Origin: Bacteroidales bacterium
GTDB taxonomy: Bacteria > Bacteroidota > Bacteroidia > Bacteroidales > Muribaculaceae
Length of the DNA stretch: 64,000 bases
Direction of reading: 5' to 3'
NCBI GenBank assembly: GCA_003150235.1
Contig: QAMW01000003.1
Location: 182,986-246,985 of the forward strand
In this document: piece by piece, positions 8,826 to 16,846 of the stretch
Numbering within the stretch: position 1 is the stretch's first letter
Layout: the number at the start of each line of letters is the position of its first letter
Program-made: the position numbers and the translations under genes
The notes under the pieces: model-generated
The model's input: only the letters and a program-made list of their open reading frames with translations
Told to the model about the DNA's origin: nothing
Database searches by the model: none

Positions 8826-9538
8826 TGTTTATATAAAAGAAATATAGCGGGTATCTTGTCGTAATCATACTGCGCCTTACCCCACCACGATACCGGACGC
8901 GTGAGTATGCTCTCGCGCTCTCCGGTGATATCGGCGGCGACACACAGGAGGAGCGAAGGATTGAGCGACTTCGCGATTTCTGCAATAAGGCGGTTGTTGC
9001 GATAAGGCGTCTCGATAAATATCTGTGTCTGGTTTTCGTGACGTATGCGGCGTTCCATTTCATGAAACTTAGCAGCGCGCGCCTCCTTGTCGACAGGCAG
9101 GTAGCCGTTGAAGGCGAAATTCTGCCCGTTGAAGCCGGAGCCCATCAGCGACATCAGGATACTTGACGGCCCGACAAGCGGAACAACCTTGAAGCCTTTG
9201 CGCTGCGCGACAGCGACGAGGTCGGCACCCGGGTCGGCTACCGCAGGACATCCCGCCTCTGAAATCACTCCTACATCATGACCCTCCTCCGCAGGGCGAA
9301 GAAGCTCCGCAACACGCTCCGCGGGAGTATGCTCGTTAAGCTCTTCAAAATGCAGGTCGTCAATCACAATCGACCGGTCGCACCGTTTAAGAAAACGCCG
9401 CGCCGACCGCAGATTCTCGACCACAAAATAACGTAGCGACCTTATGACCTCCAGATTATAGGCGGGAAGAACCTTTTCAGGCTCACAGTCGCCTAAAGTC
9501 ACGGGGATAAGATAGATGCAGGGATTATTCTCTTTCAT
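8822..9538 (-). CDS. SAM-dependent methyltransferase of the RsmI/tetrapyrrole-methylase family
   Basis: A 238-residue protein with the TP-methylase fold: IYLIPVTLGD at the N-terminus, GVISEAGCPAVADPG in the middle, VVPLVGPSSILMSLMGSGFNGQ and FIETPYRNN. These match the short RsmI-related proteins of Bacteroidales; RsmI 2'-O-methylates C1402 of 16S rRNA, and the same target is an inference. The frame stays open up to 9601, but a TAAATTTG -7 box at 9559-9566 favours the ATG at 9538. It is coupled by a 4-bp overlap to the MBL hydrolase gene. Confidence 0.87.
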   Translation of the reverse strand: MKENNPCIYLIPVTLGDCEPEKVLPAYNLEVIRSLRYFVVENLRSARRFLKRCDRSIVIDDLHFEELNEHTPAERVAELLRPAEEGHDVGVISEAGCPAVADPGADLVAVAQRKGFKVVPLVGPSSILMSLMGSGFNGQNFAFNGYLPVDKEARAAKFHEMERRIRHENQTQIFIETPYRNNRLIAEIAKSLNPSLLLCVAADITGERESILTRPVSWWGKAQYDYDKIPAIFLLYKQ

Positions 9539-9558
9539 AACGTCGCAATAGTTGAGCG

Positions 9559-9566
9559 CAAATTTA
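9559..9566 (-). promoter_or_regulatory. -7 promoter box (TAAATTTG) for the RsmI-like/MBL pair
   Basis: Exact TAnnTTTG on the minus strand. It lies 20 bp before the chosen ATG (9538) and downstream of the longer possible start at 9601, and so decides the start. Confidence 0.6.
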
Positions 9567-9685
9567 TAGAGATTGCCCGGGAAGCATATACCCCCGGACA
9601 ATCTCTTACAAAGTTACCCAATTCCCGCCAAAATCCATCATTAATATTTGTGAAAAAGCTGTTGGCTTTGCGGGAGCGGACTATA

Positions 9686-11125
9686 TCAGCTCTGCTCCAT
9701 GCCGCGGAACCAGTCGTCGACCGAAGGTGTATCCTCGGCGATTCCCGTGCCTGCCTCAACACCGTATTCCTCGCCGTGCTGCGACAGGTCAAGGCCTATT
9801 TCCTCACTGTGGCGCGACACCCTCAGCGGGATAATCTTATTAGTGAGCCAATATAGGAAATAGCTTACCGCAAAAGTATAGGCAAACACTATGACAAGCA
9901 CAAGTATATGATTCCAGAAAAATTCCGTGCGGGAGATTGTCATGGCGCCGTCGCGAGCAAAGAAATCGTAGGCAAACACACCGGTGAGTATCGTTCCGAT
10001 GATACCGCCGAGACCGTGGGTAGGGAACACGTCAAGAGCGTCATCGAGCATCTGTCCGTAGCCCTTCCATGCCACTGCCATATTACAACAGATCGTTATC
10101 ACGAAAGCGATAAACACACTCTGACCCACGGTGACCCATCCGGCACATGGAGTAATCGCCACCAGTCCGACAACAGCACCGATCGCAGCACCCATTGCCG
10201 AGGGTTTGTGACCTCGAAGAGCGTCAAATACCACCCATGTCACCATAGCCGTGGCGGCAGCCGTATTAGTGTTAAGGAACGCCGACACCGCTATTCCGTC
10301 GGCAGCCAGTGAGCTACCACCGTTGAACCCGAACCATCCGAGCCAGAGCAACGCGGCACCGAGCAGCACGAAAGGCACGTTAGCAGGCTTTGCAGCATCC
10401 TGCGACGGAGTACGCTTTCCGAGGAAAATAGCACCGGCGAGTGCTGCAATACCGGAAGCAGCGTGTACCACGATGCCGCCCGCATAGTCATGAACATGCA
10501 TCATGCCGAACAAACCTTCAGGATGCCATGTACAATGAGCCAACGGACAATATACGAGTATCACCCACAACACCATAAACAAAAGGTAGCCGGAGAAGCG
10601 TACACGCTCGGCAAACGACCCTGTGATAAGCGAGGGGGTTATGATGGCAAACTTCATTTGAAACAGGGCAAAAAGCGCCAACGGAATAGTAGTTGTGGCA
10701 ATACCTATCTGTGAAAGGTCGGAGGCACCGGTTACATTGCCGACACCAACATTGTCAAACATAAAGAAATCCACCGGATTACCGATTACATGGGCGATAT
10801 CGTCGCCAAAAGCGAGACCAAACCCGAAAATCACCCAAAGCACACTCACGAAACCCATCACAATAAAACTCTGAAGCATGGTGGAAATCACATTTTTCAC
10901 CCTCACCATACCGCCATAGAAAAACGAGAGACCCGGAGTCATCATCAACACAAAAATCGTGGCTGTTATCATCCATGCGACATTCGCATAAAGATGGTCG
11001 TTAGGCATATCGAACAGCGCCAAGCCGTCACCGGCTTCGGTAAACAAACCTAAAACACTTACGGCGGCTATAATAATAAATGTGACGAGCCATCCGTAAC
11101 TTACTTTTCTACCTTTAATAATCAT
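9686..11125 (-). CDS. amtB: Ammonium transporter AmtB
   Basis: About 479 residues with eleven or twelve predicted membrane helices. Amt/Rh hallmarks are present: MMTPGLSFFYGGMVR, the pore segment ATTTIPLALFALFQMKFAIITP, DYAGGIVVHAASGIAAL (first pore histidine region) and DVFPTHGLGGIIGTILTG (second pore histidine region). It moves ammonium across the inner membrane. A longer frame to a TTG at 11155 is open, but the ATG at 11125 (MIIKGRKVSYG) is more likely. No glnK/PII gene lies beside it, unusual for amtB in general. The C-terminal tail ends SVDDWFRGMEQS. Confidence 0.94.
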   Translation of the reverse strand: MIIKGRKVSYGWLVTFIIIAAVSVLGLFTEAGDGLALFDMPNDHLYANVAWMITATIFVLMMTPGLSFFYGGMVRVKNVISTMLQSFIVMGFVSVLWVIFGFGLAFGDDIAHVIGNPVDFFMFDNVGVGNVTGASDLSQIGIATTTIPLALFALFQMKFAIITPSLITGSFAERVRFSGYLLFMVLWVILVYCPLAHCTWHPEGLFGMMHVHDYAGGIVVHAASGIAALAGAIFLGKRTPSQDAAKPANVPFVLLGAALLWLGWFGFNGGSSLAADGIAVSAFLNTNTAAATAMVTWVVFDALRGHKPSAMGAAIGAVVGLVAITPCAGWVTVGQSVFIAFVITICCNMAVAWKGYGQMLDDALDVFPTHGLGGIIGTILTGVFAYDFFARDGAMTISRTEFFWNHILVLVIVFAYTFAVSYFLYWLTNKIIPLRVSRHSEEIGLDLSQHGEEYGVEAGTGIAEDTPSVDDWFRGMEQS

Positions 11126-11371
11126 ACCAATATATTTTATATAAATATCCAACAAAATGCGTCAAATGTTAATCACAGCAAACTATAGTTTAACAATTTG
11201 CCATCTATCATTTATAAAACATAGCTTTTTGCTTTGTTTTACCCCGCAAATTAAGATAAAAGAAATTTATTTTCCAAATTTTAATGCAATTTTCTTTTAA
11301 CAAAATTACATTTCCCGCATTTTGCCACTCCCGACAGCCATTTTTAGCTTCAGCAATCAGAGATTATTATC

Positions 11372-11382
11372 GAACCATATTT
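11372..11382. repeat. Left 11-bp direct repeat (GAACCATATTT) flanking the multi-hairpin element
   Basis: Identical to 11665-11675. Together they bracket the 282-bp element and look like a target-site duplication from insertion. Confidence 0.75.
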
Positions 11383-11664
11383 CAATGTCACTAACTTAAG
11401 GCAGACGATCCATAAATCCCTGCAAGGGGATTCATCTCGTTTACCGCGGGTAATGCCGAAGGCATACCCGCGGCTCAAGAACCTCTCTCCTTAGCTCAAC
11501 CCCGAAGCGGGTTGCATAGGCATCTGATTAGCATCTATTTATACAACCCGTTTCAGGGTTGTATAGTGTGGTATGGCTTGCGTTCCACGGGTGCCCCATT
11601 CGGGGCTACCCGCGGTTAACTACATCTTGCCCATTCCGGGCAAAACCCTTAAGTTAGTGACATT
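11383..11664 (+). mobile_element. Multi-hairpin terminal-inverted-repeat element, copy 1
   Basis: Non-coding 282-bp element. The ends are perfect inverted repeats, CAATGTCACTAACTTAAGG on the left and its complement on the right. Between them six hairpins stand in a row, roughly at 11415-11432, 11444-11473, 11497-11514, 11542-11563, 11585-11615 and 11627-11643, with stems such as AATCCC/GGGATT, CCGCGGG/CCCGCGG, CAACCC/GGGTTG and TTGCCC/GGGCAA. The same architecture recurs at 16365-16645 and, inverted, at 35543-35827. An 11-bp direct repeat flanks this copy. It resembles a MITE or a compound REP; no protein is encoded. Confidence 0.8.
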
Positions 11665-11675
11665 GAACCATATTT
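11665..11675. repeat. Right 11-bp direct repeat (GAACCATATTT)
   Basis: Identical partner of 11372-11382; see that entry. Confidence 0.75.
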
Positions 11676-11753
11676 AGTCAAACTAAAAATTATAATTAAC
11701 CTTACCCCACTTCCCAAAATCAAAAATAATTTCTATTTGGGAAGCGAACAGAA

Positions 11754-12043
11754 ATGAAAATAATAGACAGACCCCTATACATAAATCAGTTATTGAGAGG
11801 ACAAAATACTCCCGAAATCAAGATTATAACCGGAATAAGACGTTCCGGAAAATCCAAACTATTATCCATATTTTCTCAACATATAAAATAAAAAGTGCTG
11901 ATCCGGATGCCAATATCATCAACATTGATCTGACTAAAATAAGGGATGCCTATCCGAAACTATTGTTGGCAAGGACTCATCATGAAGAGACGCATTTTGA
12001 AGGAGTACACATAATCGACATTCCTCTATGGCTGATGGCGTGA
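11754..12043 (+). pseudogene. Broken AAA-type ATPase (DUF4143-like family) remnant
   Basis: The reading frame from the ATG at 11754 gives MKIIDRPLYINQLLRGQNT, then ITGIRRSGKSKLL (a Walker A motif, GIRRSGKS), and hits TAA at 11889. In another frame the homology resumes (ADPDANIINIDLTKI) and then jumps to RDAYPKLLLARTHHEE and HIIDIPLWLMA before TGA at 12041. This fits a usual ~390-residue ATPase with one frameshift near the A-rich 11885-11895 and a large internal deletion joining its N- and C-terminal ends. A full-length relative of the broader ATPase class sits at 34194-35318. Confidence 0.75.
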
Positions 12044-12114
12044 CGAAACCCGCATAATCGATTGCAGTTCGCCTCCCCCCGAATCAATTAGTACCGGAGA
12101 ATATTCAGGGAATG

Positions 12115-12146
12115 TTTGTGGGTGCGAGGGAAATGACGTAATTTTG
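12115..12146 (+). promoter_or_regulatory. Full consensus promoter for carB
   Basis: TTTG at 12115-12118, exactly 20 bp of spacer, then TAATTTTG at 12139-12146. This is a perfect Bacteroidetes -33/-7 pair, 31 bp upstream of the carB ATG. Confidence 0.8.
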
Positions 12147-12177
12147 TAGCAAAATATCATCATCACGGAAAAACTAT

Positions 12178-15100
12178 ATGAAAAAGGTTTTGCTACTCGG
12201 TTCCGGCGCCCTCAAGATAGGTCAAGCCGGCGAATTTGACTACTCGGGCTCCCAGGCGCTCAAAGCTATGCGCGAGGAGGGAATCTCGACAGTGTTAATC
12301 AATCCGAACATCGCGACCATCCAGACCTCGGAAGGCGTTGCCGATCAGGTTTATTTTCTTCCTATCACCCCCTATTTCGTAGAGGAAGTGATAAAGAAGG
12401 AGCGCCCCGACGGCATACTGCTCGCATTCGGCGGACAGACGGCACTTAACTGCGGAACGGAGCTTTACCTCAACGGCACACTTGAAAAATATGGCGTGAA
12501 AGTGCTCGGCACATCAGTTGAGGCAATCATGATAACCGAGGACCGCGATCTTTTCGTGAAGAAGCTGAAGGAAATCGATGTCAAGACCCCGGTATCGCAG
12601 GCGGTTGAAACGATAGAGGATGCCGTAGAAGTGGCTCACCGCATCGGCTTCCCCGTAATGGTACGCTCCGGCTACGCGCTCGGCGGTCTCGGCTCCGGAA
12701 TATGTACCAACGACGAGGAATTCCGCCGTCACTGCGAAAGCGCCCTCGCCTATTCCAAGCAGATACTTGTAGAAGAATCGCTCAAGGGATGGAAAGAGAT
12801 TGAGTTTGAGGTAATCCGTGATGCCAACGACCACTGCTTTACCGTAGTGCCGATGGAAAACTTCGACCCGCTGGGCATCCACACGGGCGAGTCAATCGTG
12901 GTGGCACCTATCGTGTCACTCACCCCCGAGCAGATAAAGATGCTCGAAGATATAGCCACACGCGTCGTGCGTCATATCGGCATAGTCGGCGAGTGCAACA
13001 TACAGTACGCCTTCAACGCCGAGACCAACGACTACCGTATCATCGAGATCAACGCACGCCTAAGCCGCTCGTCGGCACTCGCATCGAAGGCATCGGGCTA
13101 TCCCCTCGCCTTTGTGGCTGCGAAACTCGCTCTTGGCTACACCCTCGACCAGATAGGCGAGATGGGCACCCCCAATTCAGCCTACGTGGCTCCTTCGGTC
13201 GACTACATGATCGTGAAGATACCGCGCTGGGACCTCACCAAGTTTGTCGGTGTCGACCGCGAAATAGGCTCATCCATGAAATCGGTGGGCGAAATTATGT
13301 CAATCGGCAAGTCGTTTGAGGAAATAATCCAGAAAGGACTCCGCATGATAGGTCAGGGCATGCATGGCTTCGTAGGCAACAACGACCTGCGCTTCGACGA
13401 CCTTGACAACGCACTCTCTCACCCTACCGACCTGCGTATATTCGCCATCGCCCAGGCACTCGAAAACGGCTACACCGTCGAGCGCATCGAGGAACTGACA
13501 AAGATCGACAAGTGGTTTATCCAGCGACTTGAAAATATTGTAAAATATAAAGATGTACTGTCACAGTACGACAAGATAGAAGACCTCCCCGCCGATGTGC
13601 TCAAGGAAGCAAAACGCCTGGGATTCTCCGATTTCCAGATAGCACGTTTTGTAGAGAATCCTTCCGGCAACATGGAGGCGGAAAACCTGCGTGTACGCGC
13701 TCACCGCAAGCAGCTTGGCGTGACACCATGTGTACGCCGCATCAACACTGTTGCCTCGGAGTATCCCGACTTGACCAATTACCTCTACGTCACTTATGGT
13801 GCTGATGAAAACGCCATACGCTACGACATGAACGCAGGTAACAACATTGTCGTGCTCGGTTCGGGTGCCTACCGCATCGGTAGCTCGGTAGAATTCGACT
13901 GGTGTTCGGTAAATGCAGCCAACACCTGCCGCAAGCTCGGCTACAAGTCGATTATGATTAACTACAATCCTGAAACCGTGTCGACCGACTACGACATGTG
14001 TGACCGCCTCTATTTCGATGAGCTAAGCTTCGAGCGCGTGATGGACATCATCGACCTTGAGACTCCGCGCGGCGTTATTGTCAGCGTAGGCGGTCAGATT
14101 CCCAACAACCTTGCCATGAAGCTTTACCGCCGTCATGTGCCTGTGCTCGGAACATCGCCGGTGTCAATCGACCGCGCTGAAAACCGTCATAAATTCTCCG
14201 CGATGCTCGACCAGCTCGGCATCGACCAGCCCCGCTGGAAAGAACTTACCACCGAGGCTGAAATCGACAGCTTCATTGACGAGGTAGGCTTCCCGGTGCT
14301 TATCCGTCCGAGCTACGTGCTCTCCGGCGCGGCGATGAATGTATGCTACGATTACGAGCAGATGCACCGCTTCCTCGCCCAGGCTGCAAAGGTGTCAAAA
14401 GAGTATCCCGTTGTCGTGTCGGAATTTCTTCAAAACGCCAAGGAGATAGAGTTTGACGCCGTGGCGCGCAACGGCGAGATTGTCGAGTATGCCATTTCCG
14501 AGCATATCGAATATGCCGGCGTACACTCCGGCGACGCTACCCTTGTGTTCCCCGCCCAGAAGATATATATGGCAACCGCACGGCGCATCAAGCGCATCAG
14601 CGCCAAGATTGCCAAGGAACTGAACATCTCCGGACCGTTCAACATCCAGTATCTCGCCAAAGACAATGACGTGAAGGTAATTGAGTGTAACCTGCGCGCG
14701 TCGCGCTCGTTCCCCTTCGTCAGCAAGGTGCTTAAGAAAAACTTCATCGAGACCGCGACACGCATCATGCTTGGCGAAAAGGTCGAGAAAGTCGATACCT
14801 CGACATTTGACATCGACTATATCGGCATCAAGGCTTCGCAGTTCTCGTTTGCACGTCTGCATAAAGCCGACCCCGTGCTTGGTGTCGACATGTCGTCGAC
14901 CGGTGAGGTAGGATGTCTTGGCAAGGACTTTGACGAGGCGTTGCTCAACGCCATGATTTCCGTAGGTCATCACGTACCTCACGGCGCAGTGCTTGTAAGC
15001 TCCGGCGATGTACGCGGAAAGGTGGACATGCTCGATGCCTGCCGTATGCTTGCCGACAACGGCTACAAGATTTACGCCACCGAAGGCACGGCGCGCTTCC

Positions 15101-15378
15101 TCAACAACAACGGCGTGGAGGCACACCCCGTATGCTGGCCCGACGAGGAGGGAGAAAATGTGCTTGACCTCATTTCAAGCCATGCCGTCGACCTGGTAAT
15201 CAACATCCCGAAAAACCATACCAAGCGCGAGCTTACCAACGGGTACCGCATACGCCGCTGGGCTATCGACCACAACATACCGTTGCTGACCAACGCGCGC
15301 CTTGCAAGTGCCTACGTGAAGGCATTCATCAACAAGCCTGTCGAGAAACTCGGCATCACTCCCTGGAAAGAATATTAA
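12178..15378 (+). CDS. carB: Carbamoyl-phosphate synthase large subunit
   Basis: A 1066-residue synthetase making carbamoyl phosphate for pyrimidines and arginine. Two ATP-grasp halves are clear: the first starts KKVLLLGSGALKIGQAGEFDYSG and includes GFPVMVRSGYALGGLGSG; the second starts IVVLGSGAYRIGSSVEFDWC and includes GFPVLIRPSYVLSGAAMNV. A C-terminal MGS-like regulatory domain follows (MLADNGYKIYATEGTARFL). It is close to the usual ~1070 residues. carA is not adjacent, so the small subunit must be encoded elsewhere. A strong promoter sits directly upstream. Confidence 0.97.
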   Translation: MKKVLLLGSGALKIGQAGEFDYSGSQALKAMREEGISTVLINPNIATIQTSEGVADQVYFLPITPYFVEEVIKKERPDGILLAFGGQTALNCGTELYLNGTLEKYGVKVLGTSVEAIMITEDRDLFVKKLKEIDVKTPVSQAVETIEDAVEVAHRIGFPVMVRSGYALGGLGSGICTNDEEFRRHCESALAYSKQILVEESLKGWKEIEFEVIRDANDHCFTVVPMENFDPLGIHTGESIVVAPIVSLTPEQIKMLEDIATRVVRHIGIVGECNIQYAFNAETNDYRIIEINARLSRSSALASKASGYPLAFVAAKLALGYTLDQIGEMGTPNSAYVAPSVDYMIVKIPRWDLTKFVGVDREIGSSMKSVGEIMSIGKSFEEIIQKGLRMIGQGMHGFVGNNDLRFDDLDNALSHPTDLRIFAIAQALENGYTVERIEELTKIDKWFIQRLENIVKYKDVLSQYDKIEDLPADVLKEAKRLGFSDFQIARFVENPSGNMEAENLRVRAHRKQLGVTPCVRRINTVASEYPDLTNYLYVTYGADENAIRYDMNAGNNIVVLGSGAYRIGSSVEFDWCSVNAANTCRKLGYKSIMINYNPETVSTDYDMCDRLYFDELSFERVMDIIDLETPRGVIVSVGGQIPNNLAMKLYRRHVPVLGTSPVSIDRAENRHKFSAMLDQLGIDQPRWKELTTEAEIDSFIDEVGFPVLIRPSYVLSGAAMNVCYDYEQMHRFLAQAAKVSKEYPVVVSEFLQNAKEIEFDAVARNGEIVEYAISEHIEYAGVHSGDATLVFPAQKIYMATARRIKRISAKIAKELNISGPFNIQYLAKDNDVKVIECNLRASRSFPFVSKVLKKNFIETATRIMLGEKVEKVDTSTFDIDYIGIKASQFSFARLHKADPVLGVDMSSTGEVGCLGKDFDEALLNAMISVGHHVPHGAVLVSSGDVRGKVDMLDACRMLADNGYKIYATEGTARFLNNNGVEAHPVCWPDEEGENVLDLISSHAVDLVINIPKNHTKRELTNGYRIRRWAIDHNIPLLTNARLASAYVKAFINKPVEKLGITPWKEY

Positions 15379-15395
15379 TCAAGGAAGACATATAC

Positions 15396-15434
15396 ATGCA
15401 GAGGGCTGTGACGATAAGCCACAGCCCTCTGCAT
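15396..15434 (+). terminator. Stem-loop after carB
   Basis: Perfect 15-bp stem (ATGCAGAGGGCTGTG with its complement) around a 9-nt loop, 17 bp after the carB stop. No U-tract follows, so it may be a processing or stabilising hairpin rather than an intrinsic terminator. Confidence 0.55.
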
Positions 15435-15440
15435 AGTTGT

Positions 15441-15475
15441 CAGTGTTCAGATTTCAGTTTTCAGTTGTCAGCGCG
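15441..15475 (+). repeat. CAGTTNT heptad repeats
   Basis: Five near-identical 7-nt units: CAGTGTT, CAGATTT, CAGTTTT, CAGTTGT, then CAG. The same period recurs at 20496-20533, 22941-22985 (reverse strand) and 37180-37404. Confidence 0.7.
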
Positions 15476-16331
15476 TAGCTGTAGGGGCTGCCGGAAGGCA
15501 GCCCGCATTAGAGGGCGGTTTCCCGGAGGGATAATCTGTGTTTAGCCGGGGGGTGAGCGCAGCGAAACCCCCGGAAAGATTGTTTCCCTATCGGGAATCA
15601 TCAACCGTGCTCAATGATGATTCCTGTCGGAAACGAGCCAATTGCTTGCCTTCCGTCGGTATCGCTACGCTCAACCGACGGCTAAAAATAGATGATGCCC
15701 TGCGGGCAACGATAGACGCAATTAGTCGTCAGTTTTCTGTTGTCGCGCGTAGCTGTAGAGGTTGCGGGAAGGCAGCCCGCAAGGAGGGCGGTTTCCCGGA
15801 GGGATAATCTGTGCTTAGCCGGAGCGTTGAGCACAGCGAAACCCCCGGAAAGATTGCCTCCCGGAGATTGTTTCCCGATAGGGAATCATCAACCGTGCTC
15901 AATGATGATTCCTGTCGGAAACGAGCACAATTGCTTGCCTTCCGTCGGTATCGCTACGCTCAACCGACGGCTAAAAATAGATGATGCCCTGCGGGCAACG
16001 ATAGACGCAATTAGTCGTCAGATTTCAGTTATCAGTTGTCAGCGCGTAGCTGTAGAGGTTGCGGGAAGGCAGCCCGCAAGGAGGGCGGTTCCCCGGAGGG
16101 ATAATCTGTGCTTAGCCGGGGTGTTGAGCGCAGCGAAACCCCCGGAAAGATTGCCTCCCGGAGATTGTTTCCCTATCGGGAATCATCAACCGTGCTCAAT
16201 GATGATTCCTGTCGGAAACGAGCACAATTGCTTGCCTTCCGTCGGTATCGCTACGCTCAACCGACGGCTAAAAATAGATGATGCCCTGCGGGCAACGATA
16301 GATGCAATAAGTTGCCAGTTTTCAGTTGTCG
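15471..16331 (+). repeat. Three tandem ~290-bp hairpin-rich units
   Basis: Units start at 15471, 15745 and 16042 (274, 297 and 290 bp), and a fourth begins at 16332 but is interrupted by the multi-hairpin element. Each carries, in order, GCGCGTAGCTGTAG plus a REP-like hairpin, a CCGGGGG-type hairpin, the pair GAATCATCA/TGATGATTC, the hairpin CCGTCGG/CCGACGG around TATCGCTACGCTCAA, and TGCCC/GGGCA. Long open frames cross the array but have no conserved protein and restart in every unit, so I do not call genes. Confidence 0.75.
15481..15504 (+). repeat. REP-like hairpin with GTAG foot
   Basis: GTAG, then stem arms GGGCTGC and GCAGCCC around the loop CGGAAG. It matches one half of the BIME-like pairs at 22754 and 22867. 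Degenerate versions with GTAGAGGTTGC occur in the next two units. Confidence 0.6.
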
Positions 16332-16364
16332 GCGCGTAGCTGTAGAGTCGGCCGAGCTTCCGGG

Positions 16365-16645
16365 CAATGTCACTAACTTTGGTGCCGGAGCCATAAATCC
16401 CCCTTTCGGGGATTCATCCTGTTATCCGCGGGTAATGCCGAAGGCATACCCGTGGCGCAAGTGCATCTCCTGTTGATTCAACCCGGAGTGGGTTGAATAG
16501 CCATCTGATTAGCACATACTTATGCAACCCGTTTCAGGGTTGCGTTATTGTGGGGGCAGCGCTCTCCACGGGCGCACCTCCGGCGCTGCCCGCGGTTTCC
16601 GCCATCTTGCCCTTTCAGGGCAAAATCCTTAAGTTAGTGACATTG
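16365..16645 (+). mobile_element. Multi-hairpin terminal-inverted-repeat element, copy 2
   Basis: A 281-bp copy in the same orientation as copy 1. It opens CAATGTCACTAACTT and closes CCTTAAGTTAGTGACATTG, with the same six hairpins. Several stems differ from copy 1 by paired changes (GCAACCC/GGGTTGC for ACAACCC/GGGTTGT; GGGC/GCCC for GGGT/ACCC). It sits between two pieces of REP-like sequence (GAGCTTCC on the left, GGAAGCTC on the right). I see no convincing direct repeat at its ends. Confidence 0.75.
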
Positions 16646-16789
16646 AGTGGAAGCTCGTCCCTACGATAGATTGTAAATCAGAAGTAAAGATTTTATGTTG
16701 TCAGTTGTCATCATCGCGGTTAGCTACAAAAAAGGATTTTAGGGCGAAAAATTCTTTTTTCTGACATTGGCAGCCAAAGATATTTATGG

Positions 16790-16797
16790 TAAATTTG
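16790..16797 (+). promoter_or_regulatory. -7 promoter box (TAAATTTG) for the GH51-GH43 gene
   Basis: Exact TAnnTTTG, 49 bp before the ATG at 16847. A TTGG at 16767-16770 stands in roughly the -33 position. Confidence 0.6.
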
Positions 16798-16846
16798 TGC
16801 TGACGATATTGTCATATAACAGAGGTAACCATAACCAATCATAATC

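Noticed and set aside
14395..15126. 243-codon frame antisense to carB
   Set aside because: Mirror of a strongly coding gene; no signal, domain or promoter of its own.
15538..16339. Long open frames across the tandem hairpin array
   Set aside because: The predicted peptides just repeat the array, no promoter or start is conserved, and hairpin symmetry explains the open frames.
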